In this document: one piece after another, positions 63,101 through 64,000 of the stretch
Layout: the number at the start of each line of letters is the position of its first letter
How positions within the stretch are numbered: position 1 is the stretch's first letter
Source of the DNA: CALKWS01 sp051020515
GTDB lineage: Bacteria > Actinomycetota > Actinomycetes > Actinomycetales > Beutenbergiaceae
DNA: 64,000 nt
Assembly (NCBI RefSeq): GCF_051020515.1
Contig: NZ_CP194857.1
Location: forward strand, 620,001 to 684,000
Direction: 5' to 3'
The notes under the pieces: generated by a model
Seen by the model: the letters and a program-made list of their open reading frames with translations, nothing else
What the model was told of the DNA's origin: nothing
The model's database searches: none
Translations under genes and position numbers: made by a program

Positions 63101-63327
63101 GGGCTCACGGTCCAGTACTCGGGTGCGAACGGTTCCTCATCGCTCGGCCGGTCGGCGGTGATCTTTTCCACCAGGCGTCCTTCGAAACCGCATACCGGCG
63201 TGAGATCAGGAGCCGGATGCTGGGCAGCGGGCTCGGTGTTCCCGCCGGTGACAACCAGCACGGTTCCCGCCACAAGTCCCACGACCGCGACGACACTTCC
63301 CCCGAGAATCCACGCGCGTCGAGCCAT
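60127..63327 (-). CDS. membrane-anchored composite glycoside hydrolase (GH-A clan) with propeller-like and discoidin-like flanks
   Basis: 1066 residues. Single membrane helix (about 5-27; WILGGSVVAVVGLVAGTVLVVTG), then about 330 residues with propeller-like repeats (SPDGAVYAIDTYDGRRQVAQLDADGS). A linker region follows, then a TIM barrel from about 515. The acid/base Glu626 lies in ILWSPWNEPNMAF and the nucleophile Glu730 in VWDTETGWTS, placing it in clan GH-A, close to GH39-like enzymes; HVDAIAVHPYTGWN and GWTYFFSEGGWGEF also fit. The C-terminal part (VIDRVAVASGSIVCCEAGLRDYTVSVQTPDEQWVEVAQVEDQFWDRVVLVEF) resembles an F5/8 discoidin carbohydrate-binding module. An exported, cell-bound enzyme acting on a surface or environmental polysaccharide is likely. 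The ATG at 63327 precedes the anchor. Confidence 0.75.
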   Translation of the reverse strand: MARRAWILGGSVVAVVGLVAGTVLVVTGGNTEPAAQHPAPDLTPVCGFEGRLVEKITADRPSDEEPFAPEYWTVSPGEGGVWGIAATSEAILVEGEGADGETILERFDHDGRSLDTTLFEHERDQPRHNNGSPAVSPDGAVYAIDTYDGRRQVAQLDADGSTSSSFEVPPGAESTGHPLDLKGIHWVADLGGAPALLIGEGERTVHGFRENGDYLGVLPGLPDTLLGSVGNTSVAGLTVDGGTAHLRVHDLATGATVLHVPFSLADREFAVSGPPRIERPRGVTPGPRGEGFLVASADGIQWVDAHGVRQGFWMNGSGGMTLAEAGRLIERDGHYWVLSFLEGEYRVLSLSSEEMQAMLLGPVEPKASREASLARLGIGIGPTTDRPFNHFDAGEVPEVFIETEEGWGVSDAGNSELQLHYTVTGDPTLAEPVVQEQRRAEIPLGGGRSALELPERRPGVYEVSLWLVEPGSTEPLSGACLRYSISPEASPLRLGTLSDGADWGGPGPLRGVEIAARLGIGSHRVQLDFASLVPDPAAEPSPSGIRWQGLPGAGEEDDDAGAFGQLRAAAQVATQEGVDLIVQLGQNGEAERAAVDSGTWEGWSEYIVAGVAEQVPEIILWSPWNEPNMAFDDGAEYAEDVEIPFALAAHRANPGAQVLAGNSLGFAFDWWRSAATTNLCEHVDAIAVHPYTGWNRSWEEEGFIQEGSGFDELRDALGPECAALPVWDTETGWTSDGALSLWSQGANVARKLLWYTREDLAGWTYFFSEGGWGEFNLSWSLIQHQSYVKPGALAFATTSRLLADSGAPEVVETPIPFSHAMRLGGAVETVAIWTDGMRLEAVARTDAAELTVIDHYGHERSLPVEDGRVTVTLTGAPQFFVASAGTIEFQPVEEFGPDVLVGAEVQPSSTHEEADPQVITSGTVNPHRPWRSGRVGGAVDPSPHVDIALEEPTVIDRVAVASGSIVCCEAGLRDYTVSVQTPDEQWVEVAQVEDQFWDRVVLVEFDPVEAVSIRIEVPWRTIRGVEMLSVNYTDLAGGHPPPFMGLQTESDYVVSIAAVSAWEPAR

Positions 63328-63464
63328 GGCACGCCTTTCCTGGAAGTACGGCCCAGAGTACCTTGTGAGTCGGTCACGATCGGGGAACTCCCAGCTATTT
63401 GTCGCAGTCCGCCCGATACAGTGATCGCGGTGGCGGCGAGGCCATCCGAGGAAGGGGAGCGCCG

Positions 63465-64000
63465 ATGCAGCGTCTGGTCATTGCGACGACGGCGACGTCG
63501 GCGCCTATGGGGGCCCAGGTGTACCAGGAAGAGGTCGCGGCCCGCGCCGCTGAGGCGCTCGAAGCCACGGGCGGGGGATGGACGGTTGATCGGTTCATCG
63601 CGCGCTCGCTGCGCTCCCCGCTACCCGGGACCGCCCGTCTGCCCTTCGGCAGACTGCGTCACGCCGGGCGCCGCGAGCGCCGCGCCATCGGCAGCGTGGT
63701 CTACCCGCGCGATGCATTGCTGCACCGGATGGAACTGGAGCTGCCGCCGGCGAGGCACGAGGTGCTGACCATGCACGACACCGTTGCGTGGCGCTACCCC
63801 GACGAGGGTCAGCCGGTCGCCGCTGCCGCCGAGGAGCTTCGGGCTGCCGCAGCGGTGATCTGCGTCTCGCGCTACACCGCCGAGGACATTGCCGAGAGGT
63901 TCGGTGTGGATCGCCTGCACGTGGTGCACAACGGGGTGGATGACCGGTTCCGCGGTGCCGAACCACTGACCTCTGCCGAACTCGCTGCTCTGGGCATCGA
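63465..64000 (+). CDS. GT4-family glycosyltransferase (3' partial)
   Basis: Runs off the window end; 178 residues visible. MQRLVIATTATSAPMGAQVY and a basic first domain lead to HEVLTMHDTVAWRYPDEGQP, AAAVICVSRYTAEDIAERFGVDRLHVVHNGVDDRF, which are the usual N-terminal-domain strands of GT4 glycosyltransferases (MHDTVAWxxP and VSxYTxxDI...VVHNGVD). The ATG at 63465 has GAGGAAGGGGAGCGCC upstream, a strong ribosome binding site. It is divergent from the large glycoside hydrolase over 137 bp. Donor and acceptor unknown. Confidence 0.85.
   Translation, partial: MQRLVIATTATSAPMGAQVYQEEVAARAAEALEATGGGWTVDRFIARSLRSPLPGTARLPFGRLRHAGRRERRAIGSVVYPRDALLHRMELELPPARHEVLTMHDTVAWRYPDEGQPVAAAAEELRAAAAVICVSRYTAEDIAERFGVDRLHVVHNGVDDRFRGAEPLTSAELAALGI

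Noticed and set aside
62068..63768. 566-codon plus-strand frame over the glycoside hydrolase and the last glycosyltransferase
   Set aside because: It crosses two real genes of opposite strand; the GT4 motifs lie in a different frame starting at 63465.
1..64000. CRISPR arrays, tRNA or rRNA genes, intact insertion sequences, prophage
   Set aside because: No regularly spaced direct repeats with variable spacers, no cloverleaf-type sequence, no transposase or integrase and no phage structural gene were seen.

Overview
This 64-kb window is a chromosomal segment of a high-GC Gram-positive bacterium (Actinomycetota). Evidence: very high GC, many GTG starts, a WhiB-type Fe-S regulator, paired IMP dehydrogenase genes (guaB and guaB3), and an infA-rpmJ-rpsM-rpsK-rpoA-rplQ cluster lacking rpsD, which is common in Micrococcales. 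Family-level placement is not possible by eye. Most of the window is housekeeping core; the last 20 kb is accessory and cell-surface related. I see no tRNA, rRNA, CRISPR array, intact insertion sequence or prophage.

Layout. 1-4.8 kb (+): end of pta, ackA, a GNAT acetyltransferase, a sugar-phosphate-isomerase-like protein and a class V aminotransferase remnant. 4.8-12.3 kb: fumC, a GNAT/hypothetical pair behind guaB3, a DEDD exonuclease, guaB and a MerR-type regulator. 12.5-16.9 kb: whiB, groES with a CIRCE operator, a THUMP-like methyltransferase, a YbdK-type carboxylate-amine ligase and a PadR/membrane-protein pair. 17-28.8 kb (mostly -): a GH3 lipoprotein, then the chain glmS-acpS-nnr-alr-tsaE-tsaB-[marR/SnoaL pair]-rimI-sulfurtransferase-tsaD, joining cell-wall precursor, cofactor-repair and t6A tRNA-modification genes. 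29-32.2 kb: coaA, a carboxylesterase and a DedA protein. 32.3-43.4 kb: glmM, rplM-rpsI, an ABC-F ATPase, a DUF5709 protein, truA, a polyphosphate-glucokinase-like ROK protein, an alpha/beta hydrolase and the rplQ-rpoA-rpsK-rpsM-rpmJ-infA operon.

43.6-52.3 kb (-): a 1104-residue secreted DUF11-like repeat protein lies downstream of two tandem LuxR-family ATPase regulators. 52.3-53.0 kb is gene-free and carries three direct repeats spaced exactly 22 bp. 53-64 kb is an envelope-polysaccharide locus: rfbA, manA, a decayed second rfbA, a Wzx-like flippase, a polysaccharide pyruvyl transferase, two GT4 glycosyltransferases and a large membrane-anchored glycoside hydrolase with propeller-like and discoidin-like flanks.

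Sequence quality. At least 15 single frame breaks interrupt 14 otherwise intact genes, including essential ones (rpoA twice, guaB, groES, tsaB). Most sit in or beside G/C-rich runs. The best explanation is residual indel error in the assembly, so these genes are reported as full-length with the break marked, not as pseudogenes. Two real gene remnants do occur: an aminotransferase N-terminus and an rfbA fragment.
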